A stretch of 64,000 nt of DNA from Eutreptiella sp. 'Long Island Sound 2002'. Lineage: Eukaryota > Euglenozoa > Euglenophyceae > Eutreptiales > Eutreptiaceae. The stretch lies in contig OZ038381.1 of assembly GCA_964036045.1 (NCBI GenBank), positions 62,496,242-62,560,241 of the forward strand. The letters run 5' to 3'. Below are positions 23,401 through 34,543 of the stretch, piece by piece; positions within the stretch are counted from its first letter, which is position 1; each line of letters opens with the position of its first letter. Both the position numbers and the translations under genes were made by a program. Below the pieces are notes generated by a model. The model was not told the origin of the DNA, did not search any database, and saw only the letters and a program-made list of their open reading frames with translations.

Positions 23401-24100
23401 GGACCGGTAGTTCCCGGAGGAGATGCAGGTGCCTTTCGTCGACATCTACTGAGACTTGTCCCGTAACTCAAGGAGTTGGTCGCCAGGCAGCCCCAATGGG
23501 TGGATAGGAAGCCGGTAGACCCATGGCGAGGCGATCATTGGGTGCTTGGCTTCCTCGTGTGCACCTTGCTGAGCACACCTGACATGAGAGTTGTTTTTGT
23601 CTTTTTGCCGGATTACCAACCGGGAAAATCCTTGCAGATTGCACCAGGCACAAGCCATGGGTACAATGCTTCATACCCTCGCCATGTGGTTCAGCAAAAA
23701 AGGGGGTCATTTCGTTGATTGATGGGACGTTGATCGAACTTGGGGACTCAAACCGCATAGCATAAACGGTCAAAATGAAGAAAATGCCGGCGGATGGCAA
23801 AAGACCAAAAAATGGCTTTTTGGGGGACAAGAAGAATAAGAGTAACACTCATGTTACGTTATTGCATTCCTACAATGTTTTCTTGCGCGGGCCCCCGCTA
23901 ATCAGCAACGTACATTACGATGAAAATACTCTTCATGGTGTAGGACGAACATTAACCAGTACAAGACTATTGATTCCCACGTGCAATTCACTTCACCCAT
24001 GTTTGCGAATAACATTGTCTTGGGCTCGCAAAACAACACACATATGCACAGTTTTATGCATTAGTGTACGGCGACCCTCATAGTGTCCCATTGACTGAAT
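20410..24100. other. Low-information region with scattered short frames
   Basis: No domain is recognised. Peptides with protein-like composition come from 21199-21385 (QKRMYLLQPAAVSHKVSEV), 21388-21699 (basic tail) and 21814-22038 (SIERCYDVVYQGTDIPNMQV, then LLHFGIPLPVARCIICEQDH, ending in a CxxC). A fourth lies at 22924-23226. All are below 120 codons and end at ordinary stops. The whole stretch is consistent with eroded elements. Confidence 0.4.
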
Positions 24101-24205
24101 CTCCGTGCAAGTTGCCAGATCCGCGAACTCGAACTCCGTAATAAAATGTTGGTGTCCCTACACAATTTTTCTGTGCACGCTTTCATGTTCACGGGTTCTT
24201 GCGAT

Positions 24206-24225
24206 ATGCATGCATGCATGCATGC
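24206..24225. repeat. (ATGC)5 microsatellite
   Basis: Five perfect ATGC units. The tract is self-complementary, so it can form a hairpin and lies in the same sequence on both strands. Confidence 0.9.
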
Positions 24226-24229
24226 GGCG

Positions 24230-27200
24230 ATTTCCGTGGTGGAGCTGTGTATCAGCATCTTGTACCAAGTACCCTCATGCCTATTCCTTTTGCAGGCCTT
24301 GGGCACGTTGTATTCTAGCAATCAATGCCGCTAGGATCTTTGTACCCGTTGGGGGTGCACTCAACCAATAGTACATTCCTAGAGCAAAATCATTCAAAAT
24401 ACCCTCCATCAACTGAAATTGTCGGAGTTGTAGGCTGATGTTGAGCTTGGGTTCTATCTTGGTGCATTTTTTTTTTGGTCTTTTCCTCACTAAGGCCACA
24501 TCCGGGGGAACGGCGAGTGGAGCGTTCATCTTGGCAACCGAAATTCGGCGGTCCACCACCCGAATAGAGGTCCCTCCTCATGGGCAACACCTACCACTGT
24601 CAAGTGTTCCTCTGCAACATCCTTCACGATTTGGTGTGTGGTGTGGGGCCTAGGACGGCGCTTGGGAGGCCGCGGGTCCCCATGGGGTGTTACAGTGGCC
24701 TCTCACTTGGCCTTCTTGCCGGGCATGTTACATCCATAACGAACATGATGGAACAATGTCTCCAAGCGTGAGACGGCCAAGAAATGGATTTGGCTCCCCA
24801 AAAGGCCAATTTGCGTCACACCCCAACTTCCACTCTACCCCTTTTGTGTGCATGAATGACACTTTTTGCATTGGCCCTAAGTAAAGGCAAGCACGGGGAA
24901 AATCCTTCTTTTCCGCGTGCCAAAGTGCGTGCATTGGGCACATAAGTGGGGAGAAGCCTAGGAGAGAGGTACAATTTATGCATTGCATCCATGCATACAT
25001 TTTCATGAACGGTACAACCCATTTGCATGCACATGTGTGCCTTGACCATTCTGAGAGATGGCAAGATGAGCAATTACACACAAAGCTTTTTGCCCTTGTT
25101 TCTGTTTAGTTTTTGCCTGAGGAAAACTTTGGGCCTTTACTTGGTAAGTACAGGATCATTTGTGTCCCCATCCCACCACCGAGCCCCTCTTTAATCGTGT
25201 CACCTCCAATTTCTATTGCTTGGGGGTGCTTCACGAGGAGGAGTGCCAGTAGACCAACAAAAAAAATTCATGGTGTGGTGTTATGATGTGAAGCGGCCAG
25301 TCAAGGTATAGGCTTTTTTCCCCGTCGAATTGTGAGTCCATAACGTGTGAGATCGGCGCCATGTGTTGTCAAGAGGTCAAGGGAACAAAGACAAATGAAA
25401 ACATCAAGACTTGGATGGTGTGCCCAGACTTAAATGGGAGCTTTGGGCGTCCCATTCAAGGTGCTAACAAACTTTAGCAAGAAGTACACCCTTGATTGTT
25501 GGAGAGCAAGCAAATTGCAAGAAGCTAGAGGACACTACTCACATGTACATTAGCCTTACAAGAAGTACGAAAAAACGTCATGTGCGACATAACGACAAAG
25601 ACTAAGGTCCCAAAATTTGTTGAGCCCGTCACCTTTCGGCCCCCCGCCACTATCAAACATTCATTGATGGGGGACATCATAGCATAGAGACAAATGTGGG
25701 CAATGTCTCCATTATACACAAGGCGATGCGCAAGCGTGCTGAACACACCATAATGCACTACATGAGTATGTGGACAGCTACAACAACACCCGCAAACTAC
25801 TCCGCCAGCTTCAAGCCTTGGTGAGGGAGATCGTTGGGCCCGGTTGGGATTTGTAGTTGTAACCGGGCGGCCGCCTCATCCACCTCGCGTGCCCCCCCGC
25901 CCCCACCCCACCCCCCTTCTCCCCCCCGGAGATTTTCAGTTGGTGGCCACGGCAATTTTGTGGGAGAGCCGTAAAGCCGCGGACAACTTTCAAAAAGTGA
26001 GGAAATGCAAGTTTACTAGATAAATGACTTTGGGTAGTTTGTGCCAGGGGTTGCACGCTACCCCTGAAATTGCGTTGTCGGCATCCCATTGGAATTGAAC
26101 TTCAGTCACAAACGGCACAAACGGAGAGGACAATCCCTTGCACACACGCAGTTGCGTGGATGAGGAGCATTTCTAGTTGTTGTGTGCACGGTGGCCTATG
26201 TGCCCCACTTTTTTTTCTTTTGCATGGATAATGCGGCCACAAAATTGGCGAACATTCATATCTCGGGATGTTTAGCTAGGTACAACATTCAACGGCACAA
26301 CATTGTGGGACTACTCCTTCGCCCGGTTTCCTGTTTGGCATCTCCATGCTATTGGGGTCTTGGTTTCTCTTTTGCGGATCGGAGAAGAATGCCATCATTG
26401 CCTAGTTGGGAGACAACAACAACATCAACATCAATGCGTACATTGAGTAGGTCGGCAAGCAAGAAGTCCATGATAGCGGCGGATGTCCTTTGTTGCATTC
26501 TCTGTCGCGGACAGCAGGGCACAGGTTCTTCTAGGGGGGTGTTCCAATTTACATCCAATAATCCGGCCACAACAGTCTGTTGGCTGTGTGGCAAAAACGG
26601 TGCCAGAATCTTGCAAGAGTTTAATGGAAGGAAGGGGGTGATTGTAGAACAACGGCTCCGGGTTAGCAGGATCACAACCACCATCTTGCCGTCCCAATGG
26701 CCACCCGACTATGGGCTACATGGCGTTCATCGCTAGATTCACAATGTGGTGGGTGCACTAGTTACCATCCTACGGCACTCACACCAACAGCCAAAGCGTA
26801 AGGTGGTGAAGTGGGTGCTTTGGTTCTTGTATCGAATGCAGATTCAAGCAAGCACCGACACAGGGTCCCAATTGGAGGACGAGGAGGGTGACAAGAATAA
26901 GGGCTTGCAGTTGGAATAGACCGCGGCTGTAGAGTGCGTGAACTGTGGGAGAGGAGATGTGGTTGCCGAGCATCTTGAGGAGCATGGCCAATTACAATAC
27001 AACGTTGACATGGGAGCTGCCGGGGTGTCATCGAAGGATAGCTTTTGTCATTTGGGATAATCCCTTGTGGTGACAAGCGGCGTTGCTTGGAAACCCGATC
27101 GTTAACAAGTGGGGGATATTGCAATTTGCATCAACAAAATTGATGGGGGGTTGCCCGCAAGTATTGTGGAATGACCATTACCTTGTGGGCACATTTGTTG

Positions 27201-29000
27201 GTAAAGCACATGTTGCGGTGGGCACATTGGGATTTCCTGGGCTTTCAAGGGGGAGGGGCGGCACAAGGCTTTAAAGATTGAGATCTCGAAGAGAAGCTTT
27301 AGAGCTAGAGCTAAAGGGGGCTAGGTAGGGAGAGTGCGAGGGGCGACAAGGGCGAGGGCCGGGAAGGGTGATCGCAAGCAGAAGGGGTTGGGGGGTCGGG
27401 GTCATCCGCTCAAACAACTTGGATTGGGGGCTCTAAACCAAATTTTCAGTGCAGGAACATTCATGGACCAAACAAAGAGGGTTCATTGAGAATCGGCAAA
27501 TTTTAAAGTCTGTATAAAAATGACACGTGATGTGTTGATGTCATGGACTCCAAGTCCTTGCACCTGTGAAATTCGTGGGATATGTTGCCAAAGGTCCCCG
27601 AGCAAGGCTATCGTGCTTTAGTCCATTTTTCCTTGCTTTGGGAAGATTATTGGGAAGTGTGGCCAAGACCCTAGGCCCCCTGTAGGGCTATCATGTTGAT
27701 ACTTTCTTATCGGTGTGGTCGGTGGACAATTCAAAGTGTATTGTACTGAAAAAAGGGGGCACCCATGTAGTTGTTCTTCCTGCGAAGTGTGCTAGGGAAG
27801 GTCTAGCATTGGGATCAAGCATGCGGGCAAAGAGGAGATTGCAAAGATGATTGGGTTGTGAGGGGGGGGGGGGTTGGCGCGCGCCAAGTCTTATTTCGTC
27901 GCCATGTGGTACCCTTGGAGATGGAAAGCCAACTTCTTCACATGTGTGCCCTATAATGGCATTTTTGGGAGAAGAACAACATGAAGCGGTAGGTTTTTTG
28001 GTGTGTTGCTTGAACCAAGAAAGAACCCCAAATGCTAAAATGTGCAGTGTGGTGACATAAACATCATCCGCATGATTCCGGCACCATTTGGCAGCGTGTC
28101 GGCGAAATGAACGTGACTTCATAGACATAGAAAGGGTGGGCACAAGTGCTTTGTAATGACAATCTTAATTGGTGGTGGTACAGGTTGTATGGGTTGAATG
28201 TGTGGCAGCCTACGTGGACCCGATGGAAGCCTATGGTTGGGTACGGAGTGTTGGGGAAGGGTCATGCGCAAGGGGAAGGGCCAAAGGTAGGGTTTTGTAG
28301 CCCAGTACTGACATTGTCACCTCCTTCCTTGCACCCGCAAGATGAGTGGGATGTGTTGCCAACACCTAGCCCCCGCCAGTGGCTATCCCTTCTTTGACTC
28401 TGTTCCTTGGCACCCACAAGGTGCTTGGGATGTATTGCCAAGACGGTGACTCACCAACAGTGGCCAACATTTTTTTCTGACATGGTTTCCTTCTCGCGCA
28501 AGATGACTTTGACCCTCCTTGATGCGTCTGAGGCATCCAGGAGGGAGATTCAGTATGAACGTTCAACAATGGTTGGCACAACGTTGATCAACGGTGATGT
28601 GCATTTAAAGATTTAGATGGGTTTGGTGCAGAGTTTTGATACTACCTTACTTGGGGGCTCTATGCAAGGATTGGAGTAGATGATTGCTTAGTTTGAGCAT
28701 TGGGGATTGGCTACGGACAATTGATATTGACTACTGATGTGCAAAGATTTTGTGTCGTGTTCATGATATGTTGCAATTGGTCACGGTCAAGGATTTTTTG
28801 CGACAAGGTTGTTTTGCGTCAAGGTGGGCACGTATGTGTGGGAGTGGGGGTGGGCGGGGGGTGGAGAGCCGATCTTGGGCAAAGGATCAATTGCATTTCT
28901 AGTACATTGTACGCGGCCGGCCATTGGCAAGTAAATGTCCATTAGATCCCTCTGCCCAATAATCCAGTTTTCTGTCGGAATTATTTTTTCCCACTATGCT
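24230..29000. other. No gene recognised over 4.8 kb
   Basis: Frames are short and broken. The longest, 26182-26736 (184 codons, with an LCCILCRG and VCWLCGKNG cysteine pattern), has competing frames of equal plausibility and no recognised domain. A basic stretch in the frame near 27270-27400 looks gag-like but is interrupted. A pyrimidine-rich tract (mostly C) lies near 25880-25930 and a 12-base G run at 27862-27873. Confidence 0.4.
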
Positions 29001-29462
29001 GCGTGTGGGGGTCTAGAATTGTTTATTTTGGCAGCTGGCGGAAGATAAGTACGGTATGCAAGTTTCACATGACAAGGAGGTACCTTGCCTGGGCAAAAAC
29101 CTCTCAATCCATCCTAAATATTGAGCCGTCCAAAACGGCTGCAACACATTGACTACACTTAGATAGGGCTCCTCTCTGCCGACCCCTCCCAACCTTGCCC
29201 AAGGTGCATCCAATTGGGGGTGAGCTGCGAGGAAGCTCTGCACTGGAAGGTGTACTATCCCCAGTAGTCCGGATGAATGGATGTTTAGGATCCTGTGCAG
29301 GGGACAATTGCTAGCGAGGAGGGGGGGGGGGGGGCGGAAGTCTACCGCCATCCATGGGGGCGGCCGTGGGTTGCCAAGGGGCAAGAGACAGCCCGGAGGC
29401 GATGGCGATTTGTGTTGTGGTGGGGCGCATTTTGAGGAGATGGGGGGGGGGACTGTAAAACT

Positions 29463-30185
29463 TTGCCATGGGAAGCCCGGGGAAGGGAAAGGGGGAAGTG
29501 GTTTCGGAGTATCTACTCCAACAAGCACGGGGGGGGGGGGGTCATGCTTGTCTACAATGCCATCGCGGTGGTGCAAATGGTAGAGGATATGGGTTGGGTG
29601 CCGCAAAAAGTCGCCCCCATCCATTACCGCATCACCAAGATGGGAGAGGGGGCAGACTTGTAGCACTACATGTTGCCACATGTTCTTAGGGAATTTACCG
29701 GGCAACCTTGGGATGAAACGGGGGTAGGCCTATTGCTACCCTTTTTCTGCCTTTCTTGGTTCGCCATGCTTAGAGTTGGCAGAGCTGCCTCCATTAGGCT
29801 AGCCGATGTCCGGGGGCCTAAGGCATTTGGGTTTTGGGCGAACAAGCGGGGGGGCATCATCGGCAAGCGTTAGCTGCAGTGGTCGGAGTGGGCTTTGGCA
29901 TGGGGCAAGTGGCTACAGAATTGGACCAAGGGGAGGGACGGGGATGAGAAGGTTGTCCCTGGGGGCCACTAGTTTTGGTAGCAGCTTTGGCAGCCTTACT
30001 CCAGGGGGTGGAGTGGGAGGAGCGACGGTGGCACGGGCGGCGGAGGGGTGGGGGGGTGGGGGGCTACTTCGGCCCAAGGACCTCCCGAGGCCCAGTTTCT
30101 TTTCTTCGGCTGTTGGGAGGACACATTTATAGCGATGGAATACTCGAAGGACTTCCAAGACCCGCAGGTCCCTTGCGACCTCCTT
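29463..30185 (+). pseudogene. Decayed tyrosine recombinase of a retroelement
   Basis: A single frame with internal stops (TAG at 29661, another near 29871) gives MLVYNAIAVVQMVEDMGWV (helical core-binding-like part). Next comes LLLPFFCLSWFAMLRVGRAA, followed by SIRLADV, the characteristic box I of tyrosine recombinases with its catalytic Arg. About 110 codons later GCWEDTFIAMEY at about 30109-30144 matches the box III G-x-W and nucleophilic Tyr. The intervening H-x-x-R box is not clear. These enzymes cut and rejoin DNA through a Tyr-DNA bond and integrate DIRS-like and TATE-like elements. It lies upstream of the RT at 31.0 kb on the same strand. The poly-G tracts at 29321 and 29529 lie in or just before it. 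Confidence 0.55.
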
Positions 30186-30189
30186 TTGC

Positions 30190-31010
30190 CCTGGCCCGAG
30201 GACGACGAGCCCCCTTTCTACCAACTCCTCGAGCCTAGTCAAGTGTGGGCTGGATTTGCCTTTGTGTTGTTTGGCGTCGTTTGGGGGTAGGGGCTGGGGT
30301 GATAGGGATGGGCCCTAGGGCCTCGTTGACTCTGAATTTAGGTAGCCAGCCCGCCTAGGGGAAGGGGGCGAGTGTTTGATGTCTCAAGCCCTCCGAGGGC
30401 CAAACCCGAGTGCATAGCTTGCAAAATCATGCTAAACGGGGCTCTCCTGCTCGGGGTAGCGCTCTTGAGTAGGATTAGTTGGTCACCTGAGAACCCCCAA
30501 GGAGAGCAGCACCAGCTCCAAGAGTGAGAGTGGTCATGCCAAGGCCAGGGCTACATTTGCTCTTGGTGGGGTCAGGACCGGGGTTGTTGAGGCCATTATT
30601 ATTATGTCCCCCGGGCCCGAAGATGACAGGGTCGCTGCCGGATTGGGGTTGAAATCAGACGTGGGTGGAAGAGGAGCTTTGTTATTGGAGCGCAGCCACG
30701 GCGGGGGCTTGCAGCCTCAAGGCCACCTCCGGTGCTGGGTTCCAAGGGGGGGGGGGGCTACAGCTAGGTGTCCGCATTGGGAGGGGGCGGTAGGCCCGCA
30801 AGTGGTAGTGGCGGTTCGTCCGATGGGGTTGGGACCCCTAATGAGAGGCTCTTTAGGTGGCAAGCGGCGTGCCAATGAGGCGGGGTTGCCGGGTGGAGGC
30901 GTTCATCCAAAGCGATCCCAAGTGGCTAGCGATGGTAAGGTGCTTGGCGGCTTTGGTGGGGGTGGCGAATTGCCTGAAGTTAGGGCTGAGTTGGGGACCC
31001 TCCTTGCCCG
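30190..31010 (+). other. G-rich low-complexity linker between recombinase and RT
   Basis: An open frame from 30604 gives a Gly/Arg/Lys-rich peptide (LGGKRRANEAGLPGGGVHPK) without a recognised domain. A 12-base G run is at 30746-30757. Gag-like nucleic-acid-binding character is possible. If it belongs to one element, the order is recombinase, basic linker, RT. Confidence 0.35.
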
Positions 31011-32042
31011 CTCCTTGATTCCGGCCTGGCATTTTTTTGTGCGGTTGAATGAGATTGTGTTTCTTTTCTTCGGGAGTTTTCGGGAAATAACGGAGGACGC
31101 CTTCGATTGTTTGGTCGGGTACTCCACCCCGCCCCAAAGGCTGAGCGGTCGCTGTACATCCTTGAAAGGGGTTTGGGGCCTAGAGGCGAGTGCCACATCC
31201 CAGCAGACTTCTGGGGGTGCGTGCTCCCCGAGGGCCTTGCGGACAAGCTGCGGGGGTTGTCTCTGCCAGAGAGGAGGGGACACCCGAGCCGGGATACGCT
31301 GGTGTTGCTGGGGTACTCTTGGACAAGGGGGTTTTTGAGAAGGTGGGCCGTGATTGGAGCGGGTGGGGGGGCATTGTACCCCTTCATGATTCCCAATAAT
31401 GCCCTAAAGGTGTCTCTCATTTTGGATTGCACCCCAGGGAATGGGATGGATCCAGAGCCTCCCCCCCCCCCTCCACTTTATGGTTGCCTCTTGGGCGGCG
31501 CTGCGAGAGTGGTTAGACGTACATAGGGGGGGGGGGGGCTCTCTATCACACATGTGGATTTATTGAGTGTGCAGTTTGGAGCTCCCTATGGCGGGTGTTG
31601 CGGGTGTTGCGAGGGTGAGGGGAATGTTTATGTTTCGGTTTCAGGGGGAGCTTTCATATGCTGTGGCTTCTGTTTGGGTGGAAGTATTCCCCCGCCATTT
31701 GCCAGGAACTTTTGGGTTGATTGGTGCGTGACCTGGTTCGTGGTCATGTACTTTTGGTGCATTACTTGGACGATTTTTGCTCATTTCTCGGCGCTCGGGA
31801 CAGGGTACGTTGGGGTGGAGCAGCGGTTCTAGGAGTCGGAATTCCTTGTTAGTCCCAAGAGTACGTTGGACCTTGTGGACGCCCTCCACCGTCCGGGAAA
31901 ATTTTTCAATGAGGCGGGTGGGGGGGTATCCGTCATGAATACTAACTTTTTCATGGCTAAATTGGTTTTGGCTTGGATGGTTGTTCCTGCATTGTCTCCG
32001 TGCTTGTGTTGCCGCATGGGAAACAGAGCCTTGGGGGGATGA
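31011..32042 (+). pseudogene. Decayed reverse transcriptase with YLDD motif, TATE/DIRS-like
   Basis: Several frames joined in order give a recognisable RT. The frame 31107-31526 ends with LYPFMIPNNALKVSLILDC (fingers motifs) at about 31374-31430. HVDL at 31551-31562 fits motif A. LFGWKYSPAICQELLG at about 31673-31720 fits motif B. LVHYLDDF at 31754-31777 is motif C with both Asp present. EFLVSPKSTLDLVDALHRPG from 31839 fits the following thumb-side motif. The phrases KVSLIL, FGWKYSP, HYLDDF and VSPKS resemble the RT of trypanosomatid TATE elements as I remember it. At least three frameshifts are needed, one next to the 13-base G run at 31526. The copy is inactive. Confidence 0.65.
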
Positions 32043-32640
32043 ATAAAGCAGGCACTCACTCCGTGTGAGGCAAGCACCATTTGGCATACCTCCAACCGGG
32101 GTGGGGCTCATCCAAGGAGGCATGCACCCACCCACCCATTGGCTATCCAAAACAATGGAGGAAAATGCAGAAGAAAAAAATTCACCATCAACCCAGCAAC
32201 CTAGTGGCGGCCATAGGGGGGGAGGGGATTCCAACTAAAGGAGGTTCCCACTTTCCAAAAAAGGCAGGCACCTCCCCTCCCCACCTCGGGGGAGGGTAGA
32301 CCCTGCACTCACCAAAGGTGTGGCTCCGACACCCCCAAAGTAAGGAGGCATTTTAGCGTCTTGGAGCCCAAGTAGTGCTTTCATTCCCCTATATGTTGGT
32401 TGACTTGCGCTTTTGGTGCCTATGACAATAGTGCACTTTGTTTTTGTTGTTAAGGTGGAAATGGAGGTTTTGTTACACACCAAGATGTACCTACCCCAGC
32501 CGTCGTGTGTAGATGTGCGGGTGTGTAGGTGTTTGGGTCCTAAAAACAGACATGGGCATTCCCACAACAAATAGAGGGGAAACTTGGTCTCCCTATGAAG
32601 CGCAACAACTTTGCAGGTGCGTGCTATATTAAGGAGATAC
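32043..32640. other. Non-coding stretch after the RT
   Basis: Nothing recognisable. Short frames only. A GGCAGGCACCTCCCCTCC stretch and nearby G/C-rich simple sequence may belong to the 3' end of the element. Confidence 0.4.
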
Positions 32641-32879
32641 TATGTGGGTGTGGGTGAGGAGGACAGCAGATAGTCATTTTGCACCACAGACACCCCACCA
32701 CAATCAGTGCCAAGGGGAGCCAGGTACAGGTGCCAACCATGTGGACTGCCCCAACAGGCTGCACCCACTCCCCAGCGGTGCAACGCTGGACAAAGCGCTT
32801 GTCTTTGGACACGCCGACCCTACAACCCCAGCTTCTTGTTAGCGTTGAAACGTAGTCCCATGCGATGTGTTCCTTTGTT

Positions 32880-33350
32880 TTCTCATTGACGCACACAGCT
32901 ACACCACATAACAATGCACACACACCACCCACCACCCACTGACCCAGCACCCCCAGTCCCCCCAACACACACAATTGCGAAGCACTGTGGGTGTGCTGCG
33001 CTTTGTTATGCTGTGCTGTGCTGTGCCGTGGCGTGCCGTGTCGGGTGGGCACATCCTTTTTGAGGCACTGCAGGGTTTGGGCGCCCCTTGCAGGGCACCA
33101 CAGGGCGGACTTTTCTTGTCTGTCCTGCACTTTGCTTTGGTGCACTCTGGTATGCCGTGCTTTGTTGCCACCCCCATTGGGTATGAGGTGTGCCATGCCG
33201 TGCCGTGCCGTAATGTGGTGTGGTATGGTGTGTTGGTGTTCTGTGATGTGTTGCAGTGTGCTGTGGTGCATTGGTCTGCTGTGGAGTGCTGTGCGGTGGT
33301 GTGCTGTAGTGCTGCAGGCTGCTGTCCTGTGTGGTGTGCTGTGGTGCACT
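32880..33350. repeat. CA-rich then TGCTG/TGTGG-rich simple-sequence block
   Basis: The left part (32885-32970) is CA/CCCA-rich. The right part (32990-33350) consists of imperfect GTGCTGTG, GCCGTG and GTGGTGT units. Long frames appear on both strands only because the sequence is stop-poor. A similar GTG-rich composition occurs at 37.62-37.85 kb. Confidence 0.7.
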
Positions 33351-33378
33351 GTGATTTCCTCAACTTTGCCCAAACAGA

Positions 33379-33583
33379 CAATGTAGACCACCTGAGTTTG
33401 TCAATGCTGGAGGACAGCTACGCCATGAACTACTCAATGCTGCACAATGCCGTTGGCTGCTCCAAGCCCTTGGATCCCCTCTGGCCATCAACCAGTGAAG
33501 AAGATGGTGACCACTATTTTGACCACTATTTTGACGTATGCTGCCCTAAAGTAAAGAGCAAATGCTGCAGTCTTGCCATATAA
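33379..33583 (+). CDS. Terminal exon-like frame, hypothetical
   Basis: A pyrimidine-rich segment ending TTTGCCCAAACAG at 33378 looks like a splice acceptor. It is followed by a 67-codon frame with DNVDHLSLSMLEDSYAMNYS, an acidic EEDGDHYFDHYFDV cluster and a Cys/Lys end (CCPKVKSKCC). The frame stops at 33581-33583. Composition is clearly unlike the flanking simple repeats. No domain is recognised and the upstream exon cannot be assigned. It may be the last exon of a host gene whose intron is filled with the GTG-rich repeat. Confidence 0.35.
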
Positions 33584-34540
33584 TGCACTCGGATCGGATG
33601 CATAGTAGCTATGCAGATGCTGTTCCCCAATATGGGAAAGTGGTGCACAGTACTTCGGTTGTGGCCTCTGCAGCTCTCATTTGCTTGGTGTTCTTGAACT
33701 ACTGTTTCCAGCCCTTCTTAACTCTGTGAATGCCTGTGGAACCCTGGTGAGGTGATGATTTAGGTTGGTGGGTTTTCAGCACTTGGAGACCCATACACCT
33801 TTCCCATTCCTTAGGCTATTGGTGGGGCATGACTTCTTATGTCTTGATTGTAGGCCTTGTTGTGCATTTAAGAGAGAACTGCAGAGCATGCAGCAATAGT
33901 TCAACGCAAATTTTGGTCGCCATGCAAGGGCCAGAGTAGGATCCAGAGTTGAGAAGGTACCCAAACAAAATTGCTTTGCAGACATTATAATTCAACGATC
34001 AACACTGGGCAATTTGCTAATTTGTTTTTCATCATCTGGCTCTGCAAGGCATGTCCGAAAGTTACAAATTATTAAAATCTTTGGGGCCAGGACTCTAGCC
34101 CCCCCCCCCCCCTGCCTCCGCCAAAGTAACCCCAGCCCCGCCCACGCCCAAGTGCAGGGGTGCATTGGTGTTAGAGAGACACAGTGGGAATGGAGGGAAC
34201 AGCATGAGTGCAATAGTGTCTGGGATATGGAAAGAGGTTTGCAGGGCTGCATTGGTGCTTTGGAGACGCAGCGGGATTGTGCAGCAGCCCGCAATGCAAA
34301 ACGAATACAGAGCTTTCTGTTGCCCCCCACGTGGGTGTTGTCATGTGATGACAGGCTTCAGTGCCCTCACGTGATACACTCCTCGTTCCCCGTTTTCACA
34401 ATCTGCAGCTCTCCCACGTCTCCCTGGTCTCAACACACAATGGTGGCTTCACCATTCCCTTCGCCAAGCGCCCCGCCGCACCTTCCCCTGCGTCCCACTG
34501 CCTGCACCACCCTTCGCCGCGCAACCACACCACCGCACGG
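33584..34540. other. No certain gene; candidate 5' flank of the Gln-rich ORF
   Basis: A 14-base C run lies at 34099-34112. A 323-codon frame starting at 34014 overlaps the Gln-rich ORF in another phase. Its composition (Arg/Pro/Ser-rich) is what an out-of-frame reading of the same DNA would give, so it is not called. Confidence 0.35.
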
Positions 34541-34543
34541 AGC

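Noticed and set aside
29013-29705. A 230-codon Pro-rich minus-strand frame
   Set aside because: It is antisense to the recombinase remnant, and its proline runs are the complements of poly-G tracts.
32624-33391. A 255-codon minus-strand frame rich in His and Thr
   Set aside because: Its composition comes from CACAGCAC-type simple sequence, and the opposite strand is equally open.
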